Notes: generated by a model not told the origin, from the letters alone. 64,000 nucleotides of DNA from an uncultured Clostridia bacterium (GCA_934777435.1 CAKVNK010000001.1:62001-126000); one strand, 5' to 3'; shown: positions 16,297 to 25,484, numbered from the stretch's first letter. Numbers and translations are program-made.

Positions 16297-17100
16297 ATGA
16301 AAAAATTAAAAAATTGGCTTGTATGTTTATTGCTTGCAGTTTGTTGCGTTAGTTTTGTTGCCTGTGGGGTCGATAAAAATAATGTTAATTTAAACGAAAA
16401 ACCAAATGTTGCAATCGAAGGCGACTTCCAACAAACAGAAGTAGCACAACTTAACACTACTTTTGGCACAAAAGAAGCAGTTGCTGTTGAAAATTTTGCT
16501 CGTTATCAAGTTTATATTTCGTTGACAATGAAAGATTATTCACAAACAACAAATATGGCTTTTGAATTGGACGAAGAAGGCAAATTGCAAGGTATGGCAA
16601 TGAAAATGTCTTTACCAGTGGAAGAACTTTCTGGTACTGACGCAACATGTTATTACAAAGATGGTATGTTCTATGTTAGTATGTCAATGGGTAAAAACAG
16701 TTATAATTACAAATTTGACCCTACAAAAATTATGGTAGGTGAAGATGAAGATATTAACATGTCACAATATACTGATGCTCTTGACCAAATGAACATCGCT
16801 GCAATGCTTGATCGTTTCTATTCAGCAATGGAAAACAATAAATATTTTGAATTTTCTAAAACAGAAGATAACACAAAATTCAAAGTTGAAACAAAAGCAG
16901 ATGCAACACTTCCAGCAGAATTAGAGTGCACAAGTTTAACAATAGAAATTGAATTGTCAGAAGGCAAATTATCTCAAATGAGATGTGTTGTTACTGGTGA
17001 CAATAATATTGAAATTTTGTTAACAAAAACTGATAAGAAAATTAAATACCCAAATTTTGATGATTTCATGGATATCACAGACATGATGGGGGCAAATTAA
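16297..17100 (+). CDS. Unknown lipoprotein (267 aa)
   Basis: Lipoprotein signal: MKKLKNW, hydrophobic core, lipobox SFVACG with the lipidated Cys at about residue 23. The mature part has alternating beta-type stretches such as TCYYKDGMFYVSMSMGKNSYNY and ends without a repeat. The pattern recalls LolA/LppX-like or DUF-type lipid- or ligand-binding lipoproteins, but I cannot assign it. Strong consensus promoter and a terminator directly after, so probably well expressed alone. Confidence 0.72.
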   Translation: MKKLKNWLVCLLLAVCCVSFVACGVDKNNVNLNEKPNVAIEGDFQQTEVAQLNTTFGTKEAVAVENFARYQVYISLTMKDYSQTTNMAFELDEEGKLQGMAMKMSLPVEELSGTDATCYYKDGMFYVSMSMGKNSYNYKFDPTKIMVGEDEDINMSQYTDALDQMNIAAMLDRFYSAMENNKYFEFSKTEDNTKFKVETKADATLPAELECTSLTIEIELSEGKLSQMRCVVTGDNNIEILLTKTDKKIKYPNFDDFMDITDMMGAN

Positions 17101-17128
17101 TTTTCTTAAGTTAAACAAGAATAAAAAT

Positions 17129-17154
17129 GAAGCCTAAATATTGGCTTCTTTTTG
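17129..17154 (+). terminator. Rho-independent terminator
   Basis: GAAGCC (17129-17134), 8-nt loop, GGCTTC (17143-17148), then TTTTTG. Confidence 0.82.
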
Positions 17155-17256
17155 TTTGCTTATTGTATCAATTTTAAAGGTAAAAAATGTTTAAAGTGGA
17201 CAATATTTTACAAAACAAACAGCGGTAAAAGATAAATTGATTTAAGCCTACAAAAT

Positions 17257-17436
17257 ATGTTAAATAGCATAATTGACGCTGAAATGGTTGAAGTTGACGT
17301 GTGCATAACAAAGTCAAAATGGCTTGGTGTAACCTATAAAGAAGATAAACAAAGCGTTGAAATTGGCATTAAAGCCTTGGTTGACGCTGGAGAATATCCT
17401 GCTTATTTGTGGGGAGAATTTACAGTAAATATTTAA
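17257..17436 (+). pseudogene. Remnant: C-terminal end of a sugar-phosphate nucleotidyltransferase
   Basis: A 59-codon frame. The segment KWLGVTYKEDKQSVEIGI and the following GEYPAYLWG closely follow a pattern I associate with the C-terminal end of NTP-transferase (MobA-like/GlmU-like sugar nucleotidyltransferase) proteins: 'W-GVTYKEDK--V---I--L---G-YP--LW'. The whole catalytic N-terminal domain (about 180 residues with GxGxR) is absent; a stop lies in frame 8 codons before the ATG and no earlier pieces are seen back to 17101. There is no ribosome site. I read it as a decayed gene end, though a short expressed peptide cannot be excluded. Confidence 0.5.
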
Positions 17437-17544
17437 CAACCGAATAAAATAATTTGGTTTTGACATTAATTAAAGAATTTAATTAAAATTGCAAAAAATC
17501 TTGTGCCTTTTGCCTGTATTGTAGGTTAAGCCAAGGTTTTTTGT

Positions 17545-17573
17545 TTGACTAAATTTAACTGCTTTGATATAAT
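17545..17573 (+). promoter_or_regulatory. Sigma-A promoter predicting a leaderless mRNA (gene at 17582)
   Basis: TTGACT (17545-17550), 17-bp spacer, TATAAT (17568-17573). The ATG begins 8 nt after the -10 box. AAAGGG in between would fall at or before the transcript start and so could not serve as a ribosome site. Confidence 0.85.
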
Positions 17574-17581
17574 CAAAGGGT

Positions 17582-18295
17582 ATGAATTTAACAAATGTCG
17601 ATATTAAAAATTTAAAAGATAAAAAATTCAGGGCGGAACACTCATTGTTTTTGGTTGAAGGGGATAAATTTTGCCGTGACCTTCTTTCAAATGGTTTTGA
17701 AATTATCCATACAATCACAACTGATAATAGTCTAACGGGCTTTCCAAATATCAGCGTGGTTTCAAGCCATATGTTTGATAGTTTGGCTTCAACAAAAACA
17801 CCACAAACAATCATTTGTGTTTGTAAGGTTAAAGAATGTGGGGTTAAATCAACTGGCAATTCTTTGATTCTTGATAACGTGCAAGACCCTGGCAATGTTG
17901 GAACATTAATCCGCAGTGCAGTTGCTTTTGGATTTTATGATATTTATTTTGTTAATGGTGCTGACCCCTACAGTGAAAAAGTTGTGCGTAGCAGTGCTGG
18001 CACAATTTTAAAGGCACATGTTCATCGTGTTGATTATGGGGGATTAAGTGTAAATAAAAACCTTGTGGCTGAAAACTTTTTGGTGGCAGATATGCAAGGT
18101 GAAAACCTAAATAGCTTTCGTTTGCCAAAGGGTAGGTTTTCTGTTATAATTGGCAATGAAGGCAATGGAGTGAGTGATGAGATGTTGGCACTTGCAACAA
18201 CAAAAATTTCAATACCTATGATGCCTGGTGTGGAAAGTTTAAACGCAGGTGTTGCAGGTAGCATAATAATGCAAAAATTGGCAAGTTTTGGTTAA
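17582..18295 (+). CDS. TrmH/SpoU-family (SPOUT) RNA 2'-O-methyltransferase
   Basis: Methylates ribose 2'-OH in rRNA or tRNA using SAM. The N-terminal substrate-binding domain starts at about residue 10 (KFRAEHSLFLVEGDKF). The SPOUT knot follows: motif 1 LDNVQDPGNVGTLIRSA (about 95-111), motif 2 IIGNEGNGVS, motif 3 ISIPMMPGVESLNAGVAGSI. All key residues (N and R of motif 1, the E of motif 2, SLN of motif 3) are present. The exact rRNA site is not readable. The mRNA is probably leaderless. A paralogue is at 40392-41102 on the minus strand. Confidence 0.9.
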   Translation: MNLTNVDIKNLKDKKFRAEHSLFLVEGDKFCRDLLSNGFEIIHTITTDNSLTGFPNISVVSSHMFDSLASTKTPQTIICVCKVKECGVKSTGNSLILDNVQDPGNVGTLIRSAVAFGFYDIYFVNGADPYSEKVVRSSAGTILKAHVHRVDYGGLSVNKNLVAENFLVADMQGENLNSFRLPKGRFSVIIGNEGNGVSDEMLALATTKISIPMMPGVESLNAGVAGSIIMQKLASFG

Positions 18296-18411
18296 CAAAT
18301 TTAAGCAAAACACCGATTGAGTTTTAGGTAAACATATCAAAAAAGCATTAGATAAATACAAACATTAATAATTTTAAATTTTAGAATTACAAATAGATAG
18401 GAGAAAATTTT

Positions 18412-19137
18412 ATGTCAGGACATAGTAAATGGAATAATATTAAAGGTAGAAAAGAAAAATCAGACGCAGAACGCAGTAAAGTGTTCACAAAAATTGGCCG
18501 TGAAATTATGGTTGCAGTTAAAGAAGGTGGCCCAAACATTGATAGCAACTCAAAACTTAAAATGGCAATTGCAAAAGCACGTCAATACAATATGCCAAAT
18601 GACCGTATCAACGGTATCATTAAAAAGAACAGTGAAGTTGACAACAGCAACTTTGTTGAACAAACATATGAGGGTTATGGCGTAGGCGGTGTTGCAGTGG
18701 TTGTTAAATGCTATACAGATAACAAAAACCGCACAAGCAGTGACGTTCGTTATGCTTTTGATAAATTTGGTGGTAGCCTTGGTTCAACTGGTTGCGTAAG
18801 TTACTTGTTTGATAACCGTGGTGTTGTTGTGGTTGAAAAAGGTGCAAACTTTGACGGTGACTCAGCAATGGAACTTGCAATCAATATGAACGCTATTGAT
18901 TGTGAAGATGAAGAAGTGTTTACAGTTTACACAGAACCAAGTGCAAATGCTGTTAATGATTTGGTTAAAGCGTTTGAAGATGCTGGTTACACAATTTTAA
19001 GTTCAGGTGTTGAAATGATACCACAAAACTATATTGCACTTGACGAACATAAACGTGAAACATTTGACAAAATGATTGATAAACTCAACGAAAGTGATGA
19101 CGTTATTGACGTTGTGTCAAACATAGAGGAAGAATAA
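18412..19137 (+). CDS. YebC/PmpR-family protein (translation/regulatory factor)
   Basis: The first residues MSGHSKWNNIKGRKEKSDAERSKVFTKIGREI match the YebC/TACO1 family strongly; length 241 is normal. Members were described as transcriptional regulators and, more recently, as factors that relieve ribosome stalling at proline stretches; which applies here is not known. The position just upstream of ruvC (after one small coiled-coil gene) is a frequent arrangement. Ribosome site AGGAG 9 nt before the ATG. Confidence 0.93.
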   Translation: MSGHSKWNNIKGRKEKSDAERSKVFTKIGREIMVAVKEGGPNIDSNSKLKMAIAKARQYNMPNDRINGIIKKNSEVDNSNFVEQTYEGYGVGGVAVVVKCYTDNKNRTSSDVRYAFDKFGGSLGSTGCVSYLFDNRGVVVVEKGANFDGDSAMELAINMNAIDCEDEEVFTVYTEPSANAVNDLVKAFEDAGYTILSSGVEMIPQNYIALDEHKRETFDKMIDKLNESDDVIDVVSNIEEE

Positions 19138-19138
19138 A

Positions 19139-19732
19139 ATGGAAACAAACGATAAATTGCTTGAAATTATAAAACAATTAAACGATAATCGCAACAAATT
19201 ATCAGCCTTGTTTTCACTTTATAACAGTTCTCTTTTAATCGCGGAAGATAACAGGGCTAATTTAACAAATTATTTTGAGCAACTTATCGACCATAAAAAC
19301 GATTTAAGTACAATCACAAGGGATATATCATCAGCAAGCAAAGCAGAACGTGCAGGTGTTTACACAAAGAATAAATCAAAAATCAACCGCTTAAATACCG
19401 AAGTTCAACAAGTCAATGTTGACTTTGCAAACAGTTGCAAAAAATACCGTGTTGCATTGCAAGATTGCGGTAGCCTTAAAACTGAATATAAACACGAAGT
19501 TAGCCAACTTTGTAAAGACTTTAAAGCAAATGTTGATGAAGAAACACCAGCCATTGTTATAAAAGGCTATAAGCAACAAATCAAAATTATCAAAGCAATT
19601 TTGGATAAAATTGAAATGCTTGTAAGCGATTACAATGTTAAGAAAAACAAATTAGAAGAAGATAACGTGCGTTTTAATGAATTATATACAAGTGTAAACA
19701 CACTTATCAATCAACTTAAACAGACAGCGTAA
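19139..19732 (+). CDS. Unknown coiled-coil protein between yebC and ruvC (197 aa)
   Basis: An almost entirely helical, charged protein with heptad-like spacing in residues 1-60 and 85-195, no signal or membrane segment, only two cysteines. It begins one base after the yebC stop and ends 8 bp before ruvC, so the three genes are almost surely one transcript. In most genomes nothing, or only a short gene, sits at this point. No family recognised; a role with YebC or RuvC is only a guess from position. Confidence 0.75.
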   Translation: METNDKLLEIIKQLNDNRNKLSALFSLYNSSLLIAEDNRANLTNYFEQLIDHKNDLSTITRDISSASKAERAGVYTKNKSKINRLNTEVQQVNVDFANSCKKYRVALQDCGSLKTEYKHEVSQLCKDFKANVDEETPAIVIKGYKQQIKIIKAILDKIEMLVSDYNVKKNKLEEDNVRFNELYTSVNTLINQLKQTA

Positions 19733-19740
19733 GGGAGAAA

Positions 19741-20226
19741 ATGAGAATTTTGGGCATAGACCCAGGCTACAATATTGTTGGCTATGGGGTTATTGAAACA
19801 AATGGTTGCAAAGTTGTGGACTTTGGCGTTATAACCACGCCCAAATCAATGAGTATCAGTAGTCGTTTAAACACAATTTACCAAGCAACATGTGAATTGA
19901 TGGAAACATTTAAGCCAGACCAAGTTGCGTATGAAGAATTGTTCTTTAATACTAACAATACAACTGCCATTCCGGTGGCGGAAGCACGTGGTGTGTTGAT
20001 AGTTGCTGCTAAACAATACACCGATAAGTTGTTTGAATACACGCCATTGCAAATCAAACAGGCATTAACTGGTAATGGTAGGGCAGAAAAAAAGCAAGTG
20101 CAGTTTATGGTTAAAAATATATTAGGTTTAAGCCAAACACCAAAACCGGACGATGCGGCAGACGCCCTAGCAGTGGCACTTACACACATGCAAACTAATT
20201 CAATTATGAGTGATAATTCTATTTAA
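19741..20226 (+). CDS. ruvC: Holliday junction resolvase RuvC
   Basis: Dimeric endonuclease that cuts four-way junctions on RuvAB. RNase-H fold with MRILGIDPGYNIVGYGV (catalytic Asp7), YEELFFNTNNTTAIPVAEARGV (second acidic residue), the KQALTGNGRAEKKQVQ DNA-binding stretch, and PDDAADALAVALTH (last two catalytic Asp). 161 residues, normal. GGGAG lies 4-8 nt before the ATG. ruvA and ruvB follow after one membrane-protein gene. Confidence 0.96.
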   Translation: MRILGIDPGYNIVGYGVIETNGCKVVDFGVITTPKSMSISSRLNTIYQATCELMETFKPDQVAYEELFFNTNNTTAIPVAEARGVLIVAAKQYTDKLFEYTPLQIKQALTGNGRAEKKQVQFMVKNILGLSQTPKPDDAADALAVALTHMQTNSIMSDNSI

Positions 20227-20321
20227 ACCTTAATCGATATTTAATTTAGTCCACATTAAATGCTAAATAAAACAAAATTTACTTTTGATTAGAATTGTTT
20301 GATATAAGGAGAAATTTATTT

Positions 20322-20849
20322 ATGATTTTATTTTGGATGAAGGCTTTTAAAAAACCAACCGAAGAACAAAATCGCGAGTTGCTTGACATGTATTTGTTAC
20401 TTAATGAAGAAAACCAAAAAAAGGTTAATCGAAAAAACAAATTAACTATTGGTGGTTATTTCTCATTGGCAATATTTTGCTTATTGGCAAGCACAGTCAT
20501 TTTGGGTTTGGAACTTTTTACTGGCATTTATTCTCCATATGGTTTGGTGTTGGATCTTGTTTTCTTTGGTTTGTCTATATATGCTACATACACATCTTCA
20601 ACATGGTTGGGTGCAAAACCTTATCAAAGATTGCTGCTTTGCCTTGACCTTGTTGTTAGATTTATTGACCAACAAAGAGTTGTTGAAGTTGACACTGCAC
20701 AATCAATTATAGACCATATGGATGATAACGATGCTGATAAAAATTCTGAAAATAAGCCATCAGCAAAGAATACATCAACAAAAACTGAAACAGAGCAACC
20801 AGCAGAAGAAAAATCAGGCACAACCCCAGCAGACGATAAAAAAGAATAA
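20322..20849 (+). CDS. Unknown membrane protein with acidic, disordered tail (175 aa)
   Basis: Two membrane helices (about residues 42-68 and 72-95) after a charged cytoplasmic head (EEQNRELLDMYLLLNEENQKK), then a C-terminal 50-residue tail rich in Asp, Glu, Lys, Thr and Ala, probably unstructured. ATG 20322 is chosen because AAGGAG (20307-20312) is well spaced; an upstream in-frame start would add residues that overlap the likely promoter. It lies between ruvC and ruvA. No family recognised. Confidence 0.7.
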   Translation: MILFWMKAFKKPTEEQNRELLDMYLLLNEENQKKVNRKNKLTIGGYFSLAIFCLLASTVILGLELFTGIYSPYGLVLDLVFFGLSIYATYTSSTWLGAKPYQRLLLCLDLVVRFIDQQRVVEVDTAQSIIDHMDDNDADKNSENKPSAKNTSTKTETEQPAEEKSGTTPADDKKE

Positions 20850-20948
20850 ATCTGCATAAATAATGTGGGCAAAATTAAAAAACATAAAAGCAAAGTGATA
20901 TATTACGCACTTTGTTTTTGTAAAAATACAGTGTTTTAAAGGGAATTT

Positions 20949-21545
20949 ATGATAAATTTTATTAAAGGCATTTTAAGAGAAAAAGATTATGAAAGCATAA
21001 CCGTTGAGTGTAATGGTGTTGGCTTTCAAATTTATGTTACAAAAAGTTGTATGTTTGCTTTACCAGCCTTGGACGAAGAAGTTAAAATCTACACATATAT
21101 GCATGTAAGGGAAGACGAACTCAGCCTTTATGGTTTTGTCAGCCCAGAAGAAAAGCGTTTGTTTATGCAACTTATTTCTGTGTCAGGTGTGGGTAGCAAA
21201 ACTGCCATTGCAATCTTGTCAGCAGAAAAAATGAATAAGATTGTAAACAGCATTGTAACACAAGATGTTTCAGTAATCGGTTCTTGCAAAGGTATTGGTA
21301 AAAAGACAGCAGAACGCATTATTGTTGAACTTAAAGATAAAATCAAACCATTTGATTTCTTGTTGCCAGATGTTAACCCATTCGAAGCAGATACACAAAA
21401 TCAATATTTGGAAGATGCTATCATTGTGCTTACCAGCCTTGGTTTAAGCAAAGCAGATGCCACAAAAAGGGCAAAAGCGGTCGCAACTGAATCTGATACA
21501 GGCGAAAGCATAGTGGCAAAAGTTTTACACTCTTTAGGTGAATAA
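20949..21545 (+). CDS. ruvA: Holliday junction branch migration protein RuvA
   Basis: Tetrameric junction-binding subunit. N-terminal OB-fold (MINFIKGILREKDYESITVECNGVGFQIYV), two helix-hairpin-helix units (LISVSGVGSKTAIAILSA and SCKGIGKKTAERIIVELKDKI), and the C-terminal domain that touches RuvB (ALTSLGLS-type segment at about 160-198). Length 198 is normal. It is 17 bp before ruvB. Confidence 0.96.
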   Translation: MINFIKGILREKDYESITVECNGVGFQIYVTKSCMFALPALDEEVKIYTYMHVREDELSLYGFVSPEEKRLFMQLISVSGVGSKTAIAILSAEKMNKIVNSIVTQDVSVIGSCKGIGKKTAERIIVELKDKIKPFDFLLPDVNPFEADTQNQYLEDAIIVLTSLGLSKADATKRAKAVATESDTGESIVAKVLHSLGE

Positions 21546-21562
21546 AAATTTTAGAGGAATTT

Positions 21563-22612
21563 ATGGAAGAAAGAGATAGATTTATCAGCAGTACAAAAAA
21601 TATGAGTGATGTTGAAGTTGAAAATAAACTTCGACCTATGTCTTTTGACGAATATACAGGGCAAGAAAAAATTAAGGCTAATTTGAAAGTGTATATTGCT
21701 GCAGCAAAAAAGCGTAAAGAAGCATTAGACCATGTTTTGCTTTATGGCCCTCCAGGGCTTGGTAAAACAACTTTAAGCCATATCATTGCAAACGAAATAG
21801 GCAGCCAAATTAAAATAACAAGTGGTCCAAGCATTGAAAATGCAGCTGACCTTGCTGCCATTTTAACAAATCTTAACACTAATGATGTGCTTTTTATTGA
21901 CGAAATTCACCGCATAAGCAAGTCTGTTGAAGAAATTTTGTATCCAGCCATGGAAGACTATGCACTTGACTTTATTGTTGGTAAAGGCCCTAGTGCACGC
22001 AGTATGCGTCTTAAAATTCAACCTTTCACATTGATTGGTGCAACCACAAAAGCCGGCAATTTATCAAGCCCTTTGCGTGATAGGTTTGGCATTTCTTGCC
22101 GTTTGGAACTTTACACAGTGGACGAGATTGCACAGATTATTTCACGTTCTGCAAGCATTTTAAATGTAAGCATAGATAAAGACGCAACATATGAAATTGC
22201 ACGCCGTAGCCGTGGCACACCACGTATTGCAAACCGCCTTTTAAAACGTGTGCGTGACTATGTGCAAGTTGAAGATAAAGATAACATTTCAATTGAAGAT
22301 GCTAAAAAAGCGTTAACACTTATGGATATTGACGAACTTGGGCTTGACTATGTTGATAAACGTGTGCTTTTGGCAATGATTGAAAAGTTTGGCGGTGGCC
22401 CTGTTGGGCTTGAAACTTTGTCAGCCACAACAAATGAAGAAATTTCAACAATCGAAGATATTGTTGAACCATATTTAATGCAACTTGGTTTTGTGTTGCG
22501 TACAAATAGGGGTAGGATGGTAACACGTTTAGCGTATGAGCATTTTGGTTTACCAGTGCCAAAATCTTTGCAAGTTGAAGTTTCAGAAGGTGATAAAGAT
22601 GAAAACAACTAA
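21563..22612 (+). CDS. ruvB: Holliday junction helicase RuvB
   Basis: AAA+ motor that drives branch migration. It has LRPMSFDEYTGQEKIKANL (family opening, about 23-41), Walker A YGPPGLGKTT (about 60), Walker B FIDEIHR (about 112), sensor 1 IGATTKAGNLSSPLRDRF and arginine finger region, sensor 2 RSRGTPRIANRLL, and the winged-helix C-terminus ending in a Glu/Asp-rich tail. 349 residues. The end overlaps the queA start by 14 nt. Confidence 0.97.
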   Translation: MEERDRFISSTKNMSDVEVENKLRPMSFDEYTGQEKIKANLKVYIAAAKKRKEALDHVLLYGPPGLGKTTLSHIIANEIGSQIKITSGPSIENAADLAAILTNLNTNDVLFIDEIHRISKSVEEILYPAMEDYALDFIVGKGPSARSMRLKIQPFTLIGATTKAGNLSSPLRDRFGISCRLELYTVDEIAQIISRSASILNVSIDKDATYEIARRSRGTPRIANRLLKRVRDYVQVEDKDNISIEDAKKALTLMDIDELGLDYVDKRVLLAMIEKFGGGPVGLETLSATTNEEISTIEDIVEPYLMQLGFVLRTNRGRMVTRLAYEHFGLPVPKSLQVEVSEGDKDENN

Positions 22613-23699
22613 ATATGAATCTTTAACAAACAAAAAACAACCTGCAAAAAAAGTTGCTAATACTGATAAAGTAGACTATCAAAAACTTTCAACTTATGAC
22701 TATTATTTGCCGGAAGAATTGATTGCTCAAACTCCGCTTGAAAAACGTGATGAAAGCCGTCTTATGGTGTTTAATCGCCAAACAAAAGAAGTGCAACATA
22801 AACACTTTAAAGACATAACCGAATTTTTACGTAAAGGTGATGTTTTGGTTGTTAATAACACCCGTGTTTTGCCAGCAAGATTATATGGCAAAAAGGCAAC
22901 AGGGGCTAACATTGAAGTCTTGCTTTTAAAACGCATTAATTTAGACGAGTGGGAAGTGCTTATTAAACCAGCAAAACGTGTTCCAGTTGGTACAGTTGTT
23001 ACTTTTAATGAAGAACTCAGTTGCGTTATCATGGCGGTTAAAGAAGACGGCAACCGTATTGTCCGCTTTATTTACACTGGCGTTTTTGAAGATATTTTAT
23101 CACATGTTGGGCAAATGCCATTGCCACATTATATTCATGAAAAATTGAAAGATAAAGAACGTTACCAAACAGTATACAATAAAGTTGAAGGCAGTGCAGC
23201 CGCACCAACTGCCGGTTTGCATTTCACAAAAGAACTTTTGCAACGTATCCAAGATATGGGGGTGGAGATTGTGGAACTTACCCTTGATGTTGGGTTAGGT
23301 ACTTTCCGTCCATGCAAAGAGGACGATATAACAAAGCACACAATGCACACTGAACATTACCACCTTAGTGAACACGCTTCCGAAAGAATAAATTTGGCAA
23401 AAAAAGAAAATCGCCGTGTGATTGCCGTAGGTACAACCAGCGTGCGTACACTTGAAAGTGTGGCTCTAAAAGGCGTGCCACTCACAGCAGATGACGATAA
23501 CACAAGCATATTTATCTATCCACCTTATAAATTTAAAGTGGTAGATGCACTCATTACAAATTTTCACTTGCCAAAGTCAACTTTGATTATGCTTATCAGT
23601 GCTTTTGCAGGGTATGATAACACAATGAATTTGTATAAAACAGCAGTGGAAAATAAATACCGCTTTTTCAGTTTTGGCGATAGTATGTTTATTGAATAA
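22599..23699 (+). CDS. queA: tRNA preQ1(34) S-adenosylmethionine ribosyltransferase-isomerase QueA
   Basis: Adds the cyclopentene-epoxide part from SAM to preQ1 at tRNA position 34, forming epoxyqueuosine. Motifs: YDYYLPEELIAQTPLEKRDESRLMV, LVVNNTRVLPARLYG, GSAAAPTAGLHFT, TLDVGLGTFRP, and LITNFHLPKSTLIML. The ATG at 22599 follows AGAAGGTG and gives 366 residues, about 20 more at the N-terminus than most QueA (a Lys/Gln-rich stretch). Overlaps ruvB and precedes tgt, so probably cotranscribed. Confidence 0.96.
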   Translation: MKTTKYESLTNKKQPAKKVANTDKVDYQKLSTYDYYLPEELIAQTPLEKRDESRLMVFNRQTKEVQHKHFKDITEFLRKGDVLVVNNTRVLPARLYGKKATGANIEVLLLKRINLDEWEVLIKPAKRVPVGTVVTFNEELSCVIMAVKEDGNRIVRFIYTGVFEDILSHVGQMPLPHYIHEKLKDKERYQTVYNKVEGSAAAPTAGLHFTKELLQRIQDMGVEIVELTLDVGLGTFRPCKEDDITKHTMHTEHYHLSEHASERINLAKKENRRVIAVGTTSVRTLESVALKGVPLTADDDNTSIFIYPPYKFKVVDALITNFHLPKSTLIMLISAFAGYDNTMNLYKTAVENKYRFFSFGDSMFIE

Positions 23700-23782
23700 A
23701 ACAAAGCAAATTTTTAAAACTTATTTGCTAAATTTTATCAACCACTGCTAAAACAAAAGCACAAAAAATTAAAAGGATTTTA

Positions 23783-24901
23783 ATGGAAAAATTTAGTTAC
23801 GAAATTTTACACGTAGACCCAAACAGTGGGGCAAGAACTGGGGTATTACATACACCGCATGGTGATATTTACACACCTATTTTTATGCCAGTTGGCACAC
23901 TTGCAACAGTTAAATCTTTAACAAGTGATGACTTGTATGATATAGGTGCTCAAATAATTTTAGCAAACACATATCATTTGCATATTCGCCCAGGTGACGA
24001 CCTTATAAAAAAGGCTGGTGGTGTGCATAAATTTATGAATTTTAACCGTCCAATGCTTACTGATAGTGGTGGCTTTCAAGTTTTCTCTTTGGCAGATTTA
24101 AGGAAGATAACTGACCAAGGCGTTGAATTTAAAAATCACTTGTCAGGTGCAAAATTGTTTTTCACGCCTGAAAAGGTTATGGAAATTGAAAACAACATAG
24201 GTGCTGATATTATTATGGCGTTTGATGTCTGCACAGAACCAGGTGTAACACACGCAGAAGCCGAAAAAGCAATGAATCGTACACTGGACTGGCTTGATAG
24301 ATGCGTTAAATCACACAAAAATGAAAATCAAATGCTTTTCCCCATCGTGCAAGGCAACTTTTACCCAGATTTGCGTTTAAAAAGTTTGGAAGAAACCAAA
24401 AAATACTGCAAATGTGGCATTGCAATAGGTGGGCTTTCAGTTGGCGAACCAAAACAAACCATGATTGAAATGCTTGATGTTATGAAACCACATTATCCTG
24501 ACAATATGCCAAGGTATATGATGGGCGTTGGCACACCAGACTATATTTTTGAAGGGGTGGAACGTGGTATTGATATGTTTGACTGCGTTTTACAAACACG
24601 TGTTGCCCGCAATGGTTTAGCAATGACAAGCCATGGCAAAATTGTGCTTAAAAATGCAAAATATAAAGAAGACTTTTCACGTTTGGACGATAATTGTGAT
24701 TGTTATTGTTGCAAAAATCACACAAAAGCGTATTTACATCACCTTGTAATGTGCAACGAAATTTTAGGTGCAAGATTATTGAGTTTGCACAATTTACGCT
24801 TTACACTTAAAATGATGGAAAATATGCGTGAAGCAATAAATAATGATAGATTTTTAGAATTTAAAAAAGAATTTTATGAAAACTATGGCATAACAGACTA
24901 A
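23783..24901 (+). CDS. tgt: tRNA-guanine transglycosylase
   Basis: Exchanges guanine 34 for preQ1 in tRNAs with GUN anticodons (Asp, Asn, His, Tyr; tRNA-Asp and tRNA-Tyr genes are at 45.9-46.2 kb). TIM barrel with active-site LTDSGGFQVFSL (Asp about 95), second Asp in DMFDCVLQTRVARNG, and a zinc site CDCYCCKNHTKAYLHHL near the C-terminus. 372 residues. AAAAGGA lies 6 nt before the ATG. Confidence 0.97.
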   Translation: MEKFSYEILHVDPNSGARTGVLHTPHGDIYTPIFMPVGTLATVKSLTSDDLYDIGAQIILANTYHLHIRPGDDLIKKAGGVHKFMNFNRPMLTDSGGFQVFSLADLRKITDQGVEFKNHLSGAKLFFTPEKVMEIENNIGADIIMAFDVCTEPGVTHAEAEKAMNRTLDWLDRCVKSHKNENQMLFPIVQGNFYPDLRLKSLEETKKYCKCGIAIGGLSVGEPKQTMIEMLDVMKPHYPDNMPRYMMGVGTPDYIFEGVERGIDMFDCVLQTRVARNGLAMTSHGKIVLKNAKYKEDFSRLDDNCDCYCCKNHTKAYLHHLVMCNEILGARLLSLHNLRFTLKMMENMREAINNDRFLEFKKEFYENYGITD

Positions 24902-24980
24902 TTTTTGCAAAATTCAGCAATTTAAAACAATATATTATGTTTTATTTGTCAGCAAAAACAAATAACATGCCTGAAAAGGT

Positions 24981-25010
24981 TTGACACAGCAATTCAAATT
25001 TTGTTAAAAT
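24981..25010 (+). promoter_or_regulatory. Sigma-A promoter with extended -10 (yajC)
   Basis: TTGACA (24981-24986), 18-bp spacer, TGT plus TAAAAT (25005-25010). Confidence 0.75.
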
Positions 25011-25040
25011 CTTTAAAGTTTAAAAGGGGAACATTAAATT

Positions 25041-25484
25041 ATGATGGAAATTATTATTTTGGTAGTTTTGTTGGTGCTTGTTGTTGCATTGTTCTTGCTT
25101 TCTTATTTCAAGAAAAAGAAATTCAATACAGAACTTGGCTCAATGCGTCAAGACCTTAAGCCAGGCGACAAGGTTATGACAGATACTGGTGTTGTTGGTG
25201 AAGTGGTTGAAGGCTACACAGAAGACGAATACAAATATTTCGTGCTTAAAACTGGCCGTGGTGAACACACAGGCTATTTCACAGTTCATGCAAATGCAAT
25301 TTATTATGTGTTTGATAAAGACCAAAAACCAGAAGAAAAGAAAGTTGTTGTTGTAAAACCACAACAAAAAGCAGAAGTTAAGGCTGAACCAGCAAAAGAA
25401 GAAAAGGCTGAAGAAGTTAAAACAGAAGCAAAAGTTGAAACAAAAGCACAACCTAAAAAATCAACAAAAAAAGCAGAAAAATAA
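25041..25484 (+). CDS. yajC: Preprotein translocase accessory subunit YajC
   Basis: One N-terminal membrane helix (about residues 3-22), then KKKKFNTELGSMRQDLKPGDKVMTDTGVVGEVVEG, the conserved soluble YajC core, then a Lys/Glu/Ala-rich tail of about 50 residues ending in KKAEK, which is longer than usual and probably disordered. Partner of SecD-SecF, whose genes follow. Two adjacent ATGs (25041, 25044) are both possible after AAAAGGGGA. Confidence 0.92.
   Translation: MMEIIILVVLLVLVVALFLLSYFKKKKFNTELGSMRQDLKPGDKVMTDTGVVGEVVEGYTEDEYKYFVLKTGRGEHTGYFTVHANAIYYVFDKDQKPEEKKVVVVKPQQKAEVKAEPAKEEKAEEVKTEAKVETKAQPKKSTKKAEK

Noticed and set aside
22536..22612. PreQ1 riboswitch before queA/tgt
   Set aside because: queA starts inside the end of ruvB, and the short gap before tgt has only AT-rich sequence.
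25140..25451. Minus-strand Phe/Cys-rich frame across yajC
   Set aside because: Antisense of the Lys/Glu-rich YajC tail, a composition artefact.
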